Shown here: in pieces, positions 6,911 through 15,933 of the stretch | Layout: each line of letters begins with the position of its first letter | Position numbering within the stretch: the stretch's first letter is position 1 | Assembly: GCF_025398255.1 (NCBI RefSeq) | Contig: NZ_JAODNW010000014.1 | Span: 95,575-159,574, forward strand | Reading direction: 5' to 3' | From: Chelativorans intermedius | GTDB lineage: Bacteria > Pseudomonadota > Alphaproteobacteria > Rhizobiales > Rhizobiaceae | DNA length: 64,000 nt | Notes under the pieces: generated by a model | Told to the model about the DNA's origin: nothing | Database searches by the model: none | What the model saw: only the letters and a program-made list of their open reading frames with translations | Translations under genes and position numbers: made by a program

Positions 6911-8401
6911 ATGAAGGAGCATATGACTGCCTATGTCGCCAGCGAGCAGAAGCCGGCCCTGCCGCCGCCGCCCAGCGAGGTCGGCCTTTGGGGCATCCTG
7001 CGCAGGAACCTGTTCGCCACCCCGTTCGATTCCATGTTGACGGTGGTGCTGGGCCTGTTTTCCCTCTGGGCAGCCTGGAACATCTTCCAGTGGGCCTTCC
7101 TCTCGGCGGTCTTTTCCGGCGAGAACCGCGAGGCGTGCCTGGCGCAGGAAGGGCAGGCGGTGGGTGCCTGCTGGGCGTTCGTGCACGCCAAGTTCGGCCA
7201 GTTCGTCTACGGGCTCTACCCGGTGGCCGAGCGCTGGCGCGTGGATGTGGTGATCGCGCTTCTGGTGGCGCTCGCGCTGCCGCTGGCGATTCCCGCAGCC
7301 CCCTTCAAGCGGCTCAATGCCCTGGCGCTTCTGGGCGCCTTTCCCTTCGTGGCGCTCGTGCTTCTGACGGGCGGGCATTTCACGGTCAGCGGCGGCTGGG
7401 TGGCCTTCCTGTTCGCCTCGGCGAGCCTCGTGGCCGCCGCCCTTGCAGCCGGTCAGGTCGCCGTGTCGCAGCGGCTGGTGCGCTGGGCAACGTGGCTCGC
7501 CTTGGCGGCGTTTGCCGTTCTCGTCCTCTCCAACCTCGTCTCCAGCGGGCAGGTGAGGATCATGGTCTTCCGCTTCTCCGGCCTGTCCCTTGTCGCGCTT
7601 CTGGTCGCACTCGCCTCGGTGGCGGCAAGCGCGCTGTCCACGCGCGCCGGCGGGGGGCGGGGAAACCTGATGGCCGTGCTTGCCGCGCCGCTGGCTGTTC
7701 TGGCCCTCATCGTCCTGCTTGCCGGCGATTTCGGCCTCCAGCCGGTGCCCACCAATCTTTGGGGCGGTCTTCTGGTCACGCTGGTCGTCGCCCTCATCGG
7801 CATTGCCGCCTCGCTGCCGCTCGGCATCCTGCTTGCGCTGGGGCGGCGTTCGCACCTGCCGGCGGTGAGGCTGTTCTCCATCATCTTCATCGAGTTCTGG
7901 CGCGGCGTGCCGCTGATCACCGTCCTGTTCATGTCGGCTTTCATGATTCCGCTGTTTCTGCCCGACGGTGTCACCTTCAATCAGCTCCTGCGGGCGCTCA
8001 TCGGCGTCGCGCTGTTCTCCGCCGCCTACATGGCGGAGGTGGTGCGCGGCGGCCTGCAGGCGATCCCCAAGGGGCAGTATGAAGGCGCGATGGCGCTGGG
8101 CCTCGGCTATTGGCAGATGATGCGGCTCGTCATCATGCCGCAGGCGCTCAAGCTGGTGATTCCGGGCATCGTCAACACCTTCATCGGCCTGTTCAAGGAC
8201 ACGAGCCTGGTCTACATCATCGGCCTTGCCGATCTTTTGGGCACGGTGCGGCGCGGCTTTTCCGATCCCAACTGGATCACGCCGACCACGGCGGCCACGG
8301 GGCTTGTCTTTGCCGCCTTCGTCTACTGGCTCTTCTGCTTCGGCATGTCGCGCTATTCCATCTATACCGAACGCCGGCTTCACACCGGTCACGAACGATA
8401 A
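6911..8401 (+). CDS. aapM: General L-amino acid ABC transporter, permease (enlarged)
   Basis: 496 residues with AGGAGG immediately upstream. The C-terminal 210 residues are a standard permease: LWGGLLVTLVVALIGIAASLPLGI (from about 283), ending with the EAA loop (GAMALGLGYWQMMRLVIMPQALKLVIPG). AapM of rhizobia is usually near 385 residues; the excess maps to about 156-280. That stretch contains several extra hydrophobic segments (WVAFLFASASLVAAALAAG, WLALAAFAVLVLSNLV, LSLVALLVALASVAAS, LMAVLAAPLAVLALIVLLAG). The reading frame is continuous and codon use looks unchanged, so this looks like a genuine enlarged version rather than a frameshift. Confidence 0.9.
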   Translation: MKEHMTAYVASEQKPALPPPPSEVGLWGILRRNLFATPFDSMLTVVLGLFSLWAAWNIFQWAFLSAVFSGENREACLAQEGQAVGACWAFVHAKFGQFVYGLYPVAERWRVDVVIALLVALALPLAIPAAPFKRLNALALLGAFPFVALVLLTGGHFTVSGGWVAFLFASASLVAAALAAGQVAVSQRLVRWATWLALAAFAVLVLSNLVSSGQVRIMVFRFSGLSLVALLVALASVAASALSTRAGGGRGNLMAVLAAPLAVLALIVLLAGDFGLQPVPTNLWGGLLVTLVVALIGIAASLPLGILLALGRRSHLPAVRLFSIIFIEFWRGVPLITVLFMSAFMIPLFLPDGVTFNQLLRALIGVALFSAAYMAEVVRGGLQAIPKGQYEGAMALGLGYWQMMRLVIMPQALKLVIPGIVNTFIGLFKDTSLVYIIGLADLLGTVRRGFSDPNWITPTTAATGLVFAAFVYWLFCFGMSRYSIYTERRLHTGHER

Positions 8402-8431
8402 CCGGCCAACGGCCGCTCAAGGGGAAAGAAG

Positions 8432-9241
8432 ATGGCAGCCCAGAACGCGAGCGCAGTCGACCCGCAGGAAAGGAAGGTCGATCCCTCCAGGATGCAGATC
8501 TCGGAGACCGATGTGGCGATCGAGATCATCGGCATGCACAAGTGGTATGGCGAGTTTCACGTGCTGCGCGACATCAATCTCAAGGTCATGCGCGGCGAGC
8601 GGATCGTCGTTTGCGGCCCTTCCGGCTCGGGCAAATCCACCATGATCCGCTGCATCAACCGGCTGGAGGAACACCAGAAGGGCAAGATCATCGTCGATGG
8701 CATCGAGCTTACCAATGATCTTAAGAAGATCGACGAGGTGCGCCGCGAGGTCGGCATGGTCTTCCAGCATTTCAACCTGTTCCCGCATCTCACCATTCTC
8801 GAAAACTGCACGCTGGCTCCCATCTGGGTGCGCAAGATGCCGAGGCGCGAGGCCGAGGAGATCGCCATGCACTATCTGGAGCGCGTGAAGATCCCCGAGC
8901 AGGCCAGCAAGTATCCGGGCCAGCTTTCCGGCGGCCAGCAGCAGCGCGTAGCGATTGCCCGCGCCCTGTGCATGAACCCGCGCATCATGCTGTTCGACGA
9001 GCCGACCTCCGCGCTCGATCCCGAGATGATCAAGGAGGTGCTCGACACCATGGTGGATCTGGCGCAGGAAGGCATGACCATGATCTGCGTCACCCACGAG
9101 ATGGGCTTTGCCCGGCAGGTCGCAAATCGGGTGATCTTCATGGATCAGGGGCAGATCGTGGAGCAGAACACGCCCGCCGAGTTCTTCGACAACCCGCAGC
9201 ACGAGCGAACCAAGCTGTTCCTGTCGCAGATCCTGCACTGA
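8432..9241 (+). CDS. aapP: General L-amino acid ABC transporter, ATP-binding protein
   Basis: 269 residues. Walker [10 protein letters not shown] (62-70), Q-loop region [13 protein letters not shown], signature LSGGQQQR (165-172), Walker B IMLFDE (185-190) and switch His in CVTHEMGFA are all intact. It hydrolyses ATP at the cytoplasmic face of AapQM. A short N-terminal extension of about 25 residues precedes the ABC core; the start is supported by AAGGGGAAAGAAG upstream of ATG 8432. It is last in the operon and converges on the FAD monooxygenase gene with only 8 bp between the stop codons. Confidence 0.95.
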   Translation: MAAQNASAVDPQERKVDPSRMQISETDVAIEIIGMHKWYGEFHVLRDINLKVMRGERIVVCGPSGSGKSTMIRCINRLEEHQKGKIIVDGIELTNDLKKIDEVRREVGMVFQHFNLFPHLTILENCTLAPIWVRKMPRREAEEIAMHYLERVKIPEQASKYPGQLSGGQQQRVAIARALCMNPRIMLFDEPTSALDPEMIKEVLDTMVDLAQEGMTMICVTHEMGFARQVANRVIFMDQGQIVEQNTPAEFFDNPQHERTKLFLSQILH

Positions 9242-9249
9242 CGGCGGAG

Positions 9250-10443
9250 CTATCGCCTGCCGGCGGCGTCGTGGCCATAGAGCCAGTCGAGGTCGGCGGC
9301 AAGGCTTTCTCCGCTGCGCAGCCGAAAGAGCAGGTTGCGGGCAAGCGCGGTCACGCCGCCTGCGTGCCAGGCCAGGCGGTTGAGATCGCCGCGCCGGGCA
9401 ACCCGGGCAAGTCGCGGCTTGCGCAGGCGCTCGAAGGTCGCAAGCGCCGTTGCCTGTTCCTCTGCCGCCAGGCAGTGCGCAAGAGCCGCCGCATCCTCGA
9501 TCGCCATGGCGGCGCCCTGGGCGGCATGGGGGGTGAGCGCGTGGGCCGCGTCGCCGATCAGCACCAGCCGTCCATTCATGGTCCAGCGTCCGCCTTGCGG
9601 GACTTCGTTGAGCGGCCAGGCCGTCCAGTCTCCGGCCATCCCGACGAGGCGCGACAGGGCGGGGGCTGCGCCGCGCACCGCCTGCGCCGGATGGGACGCA
9701 TCGGCCGGTGTCGCCCAGCCGCGCGGGGTCTGCGCGCCGCGCGTCACCAGCACCAGATTGAACGCCGCCCCGCCGCGCAAGGGATAGGCGATCAGGTGAA
9801 ATCGCGGGGAAAGAAAGGCGGTGACGGCATCGCCGGCCAGCGTGCGCGCCGCCGCTTCGCCCGCTTCCACGACCGTGCGGAAGGCGACATAGCCGGTAAA
9901 GCGGCTCGCCGGACCGCCGGCGAGGGCGCGCAGGCGCGACCACACGCCATCCGCGCCGATCAGCAGGTCGCAGGCCGTCTCGCGGCGCCGCCCGCCGGCA
10001 TCCTCCAGCACAAGCATGGCCCCCTCCGGTGTGAGCTCCGCATTGGCCACCTCCGTGCCGAGTTCCAGCCGGATGGCCGCCGTCGTGCGCACCTGTGCGA
10101 TGAGGGCGGCCTGCAGGTCCGCCCGGTGAACCACCAGATAGGGCGCGCCCCAGCGTCGTTCCGCGGCCGCACCCAAGGGCATCCGCGCAAGCTGCCTCAG
10201 GCTTGCCGCATCCGTGAGGACCACGCCCGAGGGCCGCACCGCCGCCGCGTTCAGCCGTTCAACCACGCCGAGGCGGGCAAGGATGCGCGTCGCATTGGGC
10301 GAAAGCTGCAGGCCGGCGCCCACCTCTTCCAGCCGCTCGGCGCGCTCATGGATGGTGACCGTGAAGCCCCCTGCCGCCAGGCACAGCCCGGCCGCAAGTC
10401 CGGCGATCCCGCCGCCGGCAATCGCGATGCTGCGGCTGTCCAC
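9250..10443 (-). CDS. FAD-dependent monooxygenase (salicylate hydroxylase-like)
   Basis: 397 residues, GTG start. A Rossmann dinucleotide-binding motif IAGGGIAGLAAGL (about 8-20), the group A flavoprotein DG motif GADGVWSRLR (163-172) and the second FAD motif GDAAHALTPHAAQG (297-310) are present. Such enzymes hydroxylate aromatic substrates with NAD(P)H and O2; the substrate cannot be told from sequence. The gene lies 15 bp downstream of the small zinc-finger gene on the same strand, a pairing that recurs in Hyphomicrobiales, and may be co-transcribed with it. Confidence 0.88.
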   Translation of the reverse strand: MDSRSIAIAGGGIAGLAAGLCLAAGGFTVTIHERAERLEEVGAGLQLSPNATRILARLGVVERLNAAAVRPSGVVLTDAASLRQLARMPLGAAAERRWGAPYLVVHRADLQAALIAQVRTTAAIRLELGTEVANAELTPEGAMLVLEDAGGRRRETACDLLIGADGVWSRLRALAGGPASRFTGYVAFRTVVEAGEAAARTLAGDAVTAFLSPRFHLIAYPLRGGAAFNLVLVTRGAQTPRGWATPADASHPAQAVRGAAPALSRLVGMAGDWTAWPLNEVPQGGRWTMNGRLVLIGDAAHALTPHAAQGAAMAIEDAAALAHCLAAEEQATALATFERLRKPRLARVARRGDLNRLAWHAGGVTALARNLLFRLRSGESLAADLDWLYGHDAAGRR

Positions 10444-10458
10444 GGGCTTCGCAGCGCT

Positions 10459-10704
10459 TCAGACGGTTTCCCCGTGGTAGCGGCAGCCCACCGGCACCGT
10501 CTCGTCCGCCTTCAGCGCCGCATTGTAGCGATAGAGCGTTGAGCAATAGGGGCAGACGCGCTCCTCGTCATCGCCCATGTCGAGAAAGACATGCGGGTGG
10601 TCGTTCGGCGGAACGGCGCCCATGCACATGAATTCCTTGACGCCGATCTCGATGGTGCGATGGCCGTCGGTGTTGTGGAAATGCGGCGTTTCCTGGCCCG
10701 CCAT
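10459..10704 (-). CDS. Zinc-finger domain protein (CHCC type, NDUFS6-like)
   Basis: 81 residues. C27, H36/H38 and C51-x2-C54 with the surroundings FMCMGAVPPNDHPHVFLDMG and CPYCSTLYRYN match the zf-CHCC family, related to the mitochondrial complex I accessory subunit NDUFS6. In alphaproteobacteria this protein may be an accessory of the respiratory NADH dehydrogenase; this is known for the family, not shown here. No signal or membrane segment. It is first of a two-gene unit with the FAD monooxygenase. Confidence 0.9.
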   Translation of the reverse strand: MAGQETPHFHNTDGHRTIEIGVKEFMCMGAVPPNDHPHVFLDMGDDEERVCPYCSTLYRYNAALKADETVPVGCRYHGETV

Positions 10705-10783
10705 TTCATCTCTCCCGCAGTGACCCTACATTGTGGCTGCGTTTGGAGCATAAATCCTTTCTTGGCAACCCCGTGATATGAAA

Positions 10784-10802
10784 CTGTCGCAAAACCCTGT
10801 CA
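10784..10802 (+). promoter_or_regulatory. Possible Pho-box-like direct repeat upstream of ppk
   Basis: CTGTC occurs at 10784 and CTGTCA at 10797, separated by an A-rich spacer, 60-80 bp before the ppk start. The 13-bp offset differs from the 11-bp offset of the classical PhoB box, so this is only suggestive of phosphate control. Confidence 0.2.
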
Positions 10803-10861
10803 GGACATAATATCGTGGGGGCGAACGGTCGCCGGAGGAAAACGAGTCGAGAAAGCGGACG

Positions 10862-13063
10862 ATGAACGAGCTGAAGCCGGTCAAGAGCGAGTTTCCGACC
10901 CAGCAGGGGACGACGGGCGAGATCAAGCGTTTCGGGCCCGACCGCTTCGTCAATCGCGAATTTTCCTGGCTTCAGTTCAACAGGCGGGTGCTCGAAGAGT
11001 CGCAGAACACCAGCCACCCGCTTCTGGAGCGCCTGCGCTTCCTGTCCATTTCGGCGGACAATCTGGACGAGTTCTTCATGGTGCGTGTGGCCGGTCTTGC
11101 AGGCCAGGTGCGGGAGGGCATCGTCACCCGCAGCGCCGATGGCCGCACGCCGGAGGAGCAGCTCGTGCATGTGCTGCGCGAGGTCAGCCGCCTGCAGGTG
11201 GAGCAGCACGCCAGTCTCACCCGTCTGCTTGAGCTTCTCAAGAAGGAAGGCATCGAGATCGTGCGCCCGGAGGCCCTGAACCGGGATGACAGGAAATGGG
11301 TGGAGGAGCAGTTTCTGGAATCCATCTATCCCGTGCTCACGCCCCTTTCCATCGACCCCGCTCACCCCTTCCCCTTCATTCCCAATCTGGGCTTCTCCAT
11401 CGCGCTCGACCTGCAGCACCTGGGCAACAAGGAGAGCATGACGGCGCTTCTGCGCCTGCCGGTGGCCCTGCAGCGCTTCATCGCCCTGCCTACGCGGGGC
11501 AAGAGCGCCCGCTTCATCGCGCTTGAGGATGTGGTGGAGATGTTCATCGCCAAGCTGTTCCCCGGCTACAAGGTGAATGGCTCGGGCACCTTCCGCATCA
11601 TCCGCGACAGCGACATCGAGGTGGAGGAGGAGGCCGAAGACCTCGTGCGCCTGTTCGAGACGGCGCTGAAGCGCCGGCGTCGCGGCTCTGTGATCCGCAT
11701 CGAGTTTGAAAGCTCCATGCCGGAGGGCCTGCGCGATTTCGTGGCCACGGAGCTCGGCGTGCCATCCTCGCGGATCAGCGTGCTCGACGGGCCGCTGGCC
11801 ATCAGCCAGATTTCCGAGATCGTCAAGCTGCCGCGCGACGATCTCAAGTTCCGGCCCTACAATCCGCGCTTTCCCGAGCGCATCCGCGACCATGGCGGCG
11901 ACTGCTTCGCCGCCATCCGCGAGAAGGACATCGTCATCCACCACCCCTATGAGAGCTTCGATGTGGTGGTGCAGTTCCTGCGTCAGGCCGCCGCCGACCC
12001 GGATGTGCTGGCCATCAAGCAGACGCTCTACCGCACCTCGAACGACAGTCCCATCGTGCGCGCTCTGATCGACGCCTCCGAGGCCGGCAAATCGGTGACG
12101 GCGCTGGTGGAGCTGAAGGCGCGCTTCGACGAGGAGGCCAACATCCGCTGGGCGCGCGATCTGGAGCGCGCCGGCGTGCAGGTGGTCTTCGGCTTCATCG
12201 AGCTGAAGACGCATGCCAAGATGTCGCTTGTGGTGCGGCGCGAGGGCAGGGGCCTGCGCAACTATGTGCATCTGGGCACCGGCAACTATCACCCGATCAC
12301 GGCCCGCATCTACACCGACCTTTCCTACTTCACGGTCGATCCGGTCATCGCCTACGACGTGGCCAAGGTCTTCAACTTCATCACCGGCTATGCCGAGCCG
12401 GACGTGAACATGCGGCTTGCCGTCTCGCCCTTCACCCTGAGAAACCGCATTCTGGAGCACATCCAGGCAGAGATGGAACATGCCAAGGCCGGCCGGCCGG
12501 CGCAGATCTGGATGAAGATGAACGCGCTTGTCGATCCCGCGATCATCGACGCGCTCTACGAGGCGGGTCGCGCCGGCGTCGAGATTGACCTCGTGGTGCG
12601 TGGCATCTGCTGCCTGCGCCCACAGGTGCCGGGCCTTTCGGAAAACATCCGCGTGAAGTCCATCGTCGGCCGCTTCCTGGAGCACAGCCGCATCTATTGC
12701 TTCGGCAATGGCCACGGCCTGCCCTCCGACGAGGCCATCGTCTATATCTCCTCGGCCGATCTGATGCCGCGCAATCTCGACCGCCGGGTGGAGACGATGG
12801 TGCCCATCACCAATCCCACCGTGCATGAGCAGGTTCTGGGTCAGATCATGCTGGGAAACATCATGGACAACCAGCAGAGTTTCGAAGTATTGCCTGACGG
12901 GACTTCCAGGCGCCTGGCGCCGGAGGAAGGAGAGGAAGCCTTCAACGCTCAGGAATATTTCATGACCAATCCCAGCCTGTCCGGCCGTGGCGTGGCGCTG
13001 AAGTCCCATGCGCCCAAGCGGATAGCCGCCTTCAAGCGGCGCAAGAAGGCCATCGCCGGCTGA
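10862..13063 (+). CDS. ppk: Polyphosphate kinase 1
   Basis: 733 residues, typical for PPK1. It reversibly transfers the ATP gamma-phosphate to polyphosphate. All four domains are present: the N domain ([19 protein letters not shown]), head domain and two PLD-like catalytic domains. The residue aligned with the autophosphorylated histidine is in [13 protein letters not shown] (H451); the second catalytic histidine is in [12 protein letters not shown] (H608). The motif [10 protein letters not shown] follows the first. It is followed 3 bp later by ppx with a GTG start, so synthesis and degradation of polyphosphate are coupled in one transcript. Confidence 0.96.
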   Translation: MNELKPVKSEFPTQQGTTGEIKRFGPDRFVNREFSWLQFNRRVLEESQNTSHPLLERLRFLSISADNLDEFFMVRVAGLAGQVREGIVTRSADGRTPEEQLVHVLREVSRLQVEQHASLTRLLELLKKEGIEIVRPEALNRDDRKWVEEQFLESIYPVLTPLSIDPAHPFPFIPNLGFSIALDLQHLGNKESMTALLRLPVALQRFIALPTRGKSARFIALEDVVEMFIAKLFPGYKVNGSGTFRIIRDSDIEVEEEAEDLVRLFETALKRRRRGSVIRIEFESSMPEGLRDFVATELGVPSSRISVLDGPLAISQISEIVKLPRDDLKFRPYNPRFPERIRDHGGDCFAAIREKDIVIHHPYESFDVVVQFLRQAAADPDVLAIKQTLYRTSNDSPIVRALIDASEAGKSVTALVELKARFDEEANIRWARDLERAGVQVVFGFIELKTHAKMSLVVRREGRGLRNYVHLGTGNYHPITARIYTDLSYFTVDPVIAYDVAKVFNFITGYAEPDVNMRLAVSPFTLRNRILEHIQAEMEHAKAGRPAQIWMKMNALVDPAIIDALYEAGRAGVEIDLVVRGICCLRPQVPGLSENIRVKSIVGRFLEHSRIYCFGNGHGLPSDEAIVYISSADLMPRNLDRRVETMVPITNPTVHEQVLGQIMLGNIMDNQQSFEVLPDGTSRRLAPEEGEEAFNAQEYFMTNPSLSGRGVALKSHAPKRIAAFKRRKKAIAG

Positions 13064-13066
13064 ACC

Positions 13067-14587
13067 GTGGCTCCAGCCGTCTCTCAGGGCCGGTTGCCGG
13101 ACCGGCGCCCCCTTTCGGTCATCGACATCGGTTCGAACTCGATCCGCCTGGTGATCTATGAAGGGGTGGCCCGTTCGCCCACCGTGCTGTTCAACGAGAA
13201 GATGCTCGCCGGCCTCGGCCGCAGCATCGTGACGACAGGCGAGCTCGACCCCGACGGCGTCACGCGCGCCGTCGAGGAATTTCGCCGTTTCCGCGCCCTT
13301 TCCGAGCAGGCAGGCGCGCAGTCGCTGCATGTGCTGGCCACCGCCGCAGCGCGCGAGGCCAGGAACGGGCCGGACTTCATCCATCGCGCCGAGGATATCC
13401 TGGGCACCCAGATCCGCGTGCTTTCGGGGCGCGAGGAGGCCCGCTATGCGGCCCTCGGCGTCATCTCGGCCTTTCATCGCGCCGACGGCATCATGGGCGA
13501 TCTCGGCGGCGGCAGCCTTGAGCTCGTCGATGTCCGGGGCGAGACGATGGGCGAGGGCATCACCACCCCGCTCGGCGGGCTGAAGCTGAAGGAGATGTCC
13601 GGCGCCTCGACCGCTGAGGCCCAGCGCATCGCCCGGCAGGAGCTTTCCCGCGCCGCCTGGCTGGTCCAGGGGGAGGGGCGCAACTTCTACTGTGTCGGCG
13701 GCACGTGGCGAAACCTCGCCCGCCTTCACATGAGCGTTACGAAATACCCGCTGCCTGTGATGCACCACTACGAGCTCGACCCCGTGCGCGACGCTGCCTT
13801 CCTGAAGCGCGTCGCCAAGGGCGACATCGGCAAGATGAAGGGCATCGAGCGGGTGTCCAAGAACCGTCGCGCGCTGCTGCCCTATGGCGCGGCCGTCCTT
13901 CTGGAGGTGATTCGTGCCGCCCGTCCGGCGCGAATCGTCATTTCCGCAAATGGCGTGCGCGAGGGCTTCGTCTATTCGCTGCTCGGCGAGGAGGAACGCC
14001 AGGCCGATCCGCTCCTCTCGGCGGCCGAGGAGCTGGCGCTGCTGCGCGCCCGCTCCGTCACCCATGCCCGCGAGCTTGCGGAGTGGTCGGGCGCGGCCTT
14101 TGCCGCCCTCGGCATCGAGGAGACGGACGAGGAGGCGCGCTACCGCCGTGCCGCCTGCCTGCTGGCCGACATCGGCTGGCGTGCCCACCCGGAATATCGC
14201 GGCACCCAGTCGCTGAACATCATCTCGCACGGCTCCTTCATCGGCATAGATCACCCCGGCCGCGCCTTCATCGCGCTGGCCAATCTGTTCCGCCACGAGG
14301 GCCTGTTCGACGATGCGCTGTCCCCGGAGATGCGCAAGCTGGCCACCCCGCGCTATGTGGAGCGGGCCCGGCTTCTGGGCGGGCTCCTGCGCGTGGTCTA
14401 TCTGCTGAGCGCTTCCATGCCTGGCGTCATCCCGCAACTGCGGTGGGAGCGGCGCGGCGACGGCTCCGTCGCCCTGCTGGTGCCGCGCGCCCGCGCCGCG
14501 CTGATGGGTGAGCGCCCGCACGGCCGCATGGCGCAGCTTGCGAAGGTGGCGGGGCTCGATCTGGTGCTGGACGTGGCGGCGGACTGA
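13067..14587 (+). CDS. ppx: Exopolyphosphatase (Ppx/GppA family)
   Basis: 506 residues. The actin-like ATPase fold begins with SVIDIGSNSIRLVIYE and contains the second phosphate loop IMGDLGGGSLELVDV, both diagnostic of Ppx/GppA phosphatases. The C-terminal 200 residues correspond to the HD-like helical extension (EETDEEARYRRAACLLADIGWRAHPEYR). It removes terminal phosphate from polyphosphate, and the family can also act on pppGpp. GTG start 3 bp after the ppk stop. It converges on rnd, whose stop begins at 14588, the base after its own stop. Confidence 0.93.
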   Translation: MAPAVSQGRLPDRRPLSVIDIGSNSIRLVIYEGVARSPTVLFNEKMLAGLGRSIVTTGELDPDGVTRAVEEFRRFRALSEQAGAQSLHVLATAAAREARNGPDFIHRAEDILGTQIRVLSGREEARYAALGVISAFHRADGIMGDLGGGSLELVDVRGETMGEGITTPLGGLKLKEMSGASTAEAQRIARQELSRAAWLVQGEGRNFYCVGGTWRNLARLHMSVTKYPLPVMHHYELDPVRDAAFLKRVAKGDIGKMKGIERVSKNRRALLPYGAAVLLEVIRAARPARIVISANGVREGFVYSLLGEEERQADPLLSAAEELALLRARSVTHARELAEWSGAAFAALGIEETDEEARYRRAACLLADIGWRAHPEYRGTQSLNIISHGSFIGIDHPGRAFIALANLFRHEGLFDDALSPEMRKLATPRYVERARLLGGLLRVVYLLSASMPGVIPQLRWERRGDGSVALLVPRARAALMGERPHGRMAQLAKVAGLDLVLDVAAD

Positions 14588-15766
14588 CTATTCCGCCGCC
14601 CGCGCCATGGCCGTCGGGGGCGAAAAGGTCTCGATCCGCTTGCCCGCAAAGCGCAGGGCGATCTCGCCGCGCAGCAGCTTCAGCGCCTCCTCGCCGAACA
14701 CCTCGCGCCGCCAGCCGGAAAGCGCGGGCACCTTTGCCTCCTCGCCCTCGGCGGCCAGGCGCTCGATGTCGTCGCTCGATGCCAGCATCTTGGCCGCCAC
14801 GCCCTCTCTCTCCGCCACCAGCTTGAGCAGCACCTTGATGAGCTCGGCCGCGGCCGCGGCCCCTTCCGGTGCGTGCTGCGGCTTGGGCAGCCTGGGAAGT
14901 GCTTCCTTGGGCAGGGCAAGCGCCGTGTTGACGGCGTTGAGAAGCCCGGCCGCCGCGGCAGAGCGTTCCCAGCCCTTCGGCGTGCTCCTCAGCCGGGCCA
15001 GCGCCTCGGCATCGCGCGGCTGCTGCTGGGCGATTTCGTAGATGGCATCGTCCTTCAGCACCCGACCGCGCGGCACGTTGCGCTCCCGCGCCTCACGCTC
15101 GCGCCAGGCGGCCACATGCTGCAGCACGGCAAGCTCGATCGGCTTGCGTACCCTGAGCTTCAGCCGCTTCCAGGCATCGTCGGGATGCAGGTCGTAGGTC
15201 TCCCGCGCCGTCAGCACGTCCATCTCTTCCTTCAGCCAGTGGGCGCGGCCTTCGCGTTCCAGCATGGCCTTCAGGTGCTCGTAGACGGGAATGAGATGGG
15301 TCACATCGGCCAGCGCGTAGTCGAGCTGCTTCTGCGACAGGGGCCGGCGGCGCCAGTCCGTAAAGCGCGAAGCCTTGTCCAGCCGTTCGCCGGTGATGCG
15401 ATAGACGAGCTGATCGTAGGAGATGCTGTCGCCGAAACCGCACACCATCGCCGCCACCTGCGTGTCGAAGATCGGATGCGGAATGAGACCGCCCATATTG
15501 TAGACGATCTCGATATCCTGGCGCGCGGCGTGGAAAACCTTCACCACCTTCTCGTTGGCCATCAGCCGGAAGAAGGGGGAAAGATCCATATCCGGGGCCA
15601 GCGGATCGACCATCGCGGTGATGCCGGGCGCAGCCATCTGGATCAGGCAAAGCTCCGGCCAGAAGGTGGTCTCGCGGATGAATTCCGTGTCGATGGTGAT
15701 GAAATCGGAGGTTTCGAGCGCGCCGACAGCCTTTTCCAGCGCTTTGCGGGTCGTGATGAGTTCCAT
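14588..15766 (-). CDS. rnd: Ribonuclease D
   Basis: 392 residues. The 3'-5' exonuclease domain carries the first DEDD motif in FITIDTEFIRETTFWPELCLIQ (D26, E28), the second in KVFHAARQDIEIVYN and the third in QLDYALADVTHLIPVY, followed by an HRDC domain (about 205-285). It trims tRNA and other structured RNA 3' ends. Gene order rnd next to aspS is conserved in rhizobia. It is divergent from aspS across 167 bp that must hold both promoters. Confidence 0.95.
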   Translation of the reverse strand: MELITTRKALEKAVGALETSDFITIDTEFIRETTFWPELCLIQMAAPGITAMVDPLAPDMDLSPFFRLMANEKVVKVFHAARQDIEIVYNMGGLIPHPIFDTQVAAMVCGFGDSISYDQLVYRITGERLDKASRFTDWRRRPLSQKQLDYALADVTHLIPVYEHLKAMLEREGRAHWLKEEMDVLTARETYDLHPDDAWKRLKLRVRKPIELAVLQHVAAWREREARERNVPRGRVLKDDAIYEIAQQQPRDAEALARLRSTPKGWERSAAAAGLLNAVNTALALPKEALPRLPKPQHAPEGAAAAAELIKVLLKLVAEREGVAAKMLASSDDIERLAAEGEEAKVPALSGWRREVFGEEALKLLRGEIALRFAGKRIETFSPPTAMARAAE

Positions 15767-15933
15767 GTCTCCTCTTTAGGCGTTGAAGCGCCAAATGTGA
15801 AGAAATTGTATCGCCGGCCGGCTGCTGCCCGGCCTTCGCCTTGACAAAACCGGGCGCGCATGCGCTTTTCCCGGCGATTTGACGAGGGCCGTCGGCGCCC
15901 CTCCCGTGACCTTTCACATATGGACCGAAGATA

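Noticed and set aside
5492..8392. Open frame of 966 codons antisense to aapQ-aapM
   Set aside because: Shadow of the aap permease genes; composition (Gln, His, Arg, Asp-rich) is typical of antisense translation of high-GC genes.
10706..14521. Open frame of 1271 codons on the minus strand across ppk-ppx
   Set aside because: It is the antisense shadow of two clear genes in GC-rich DNA; its translation is rich in His, Arg, Ala, Gly and Asp and has no domain.
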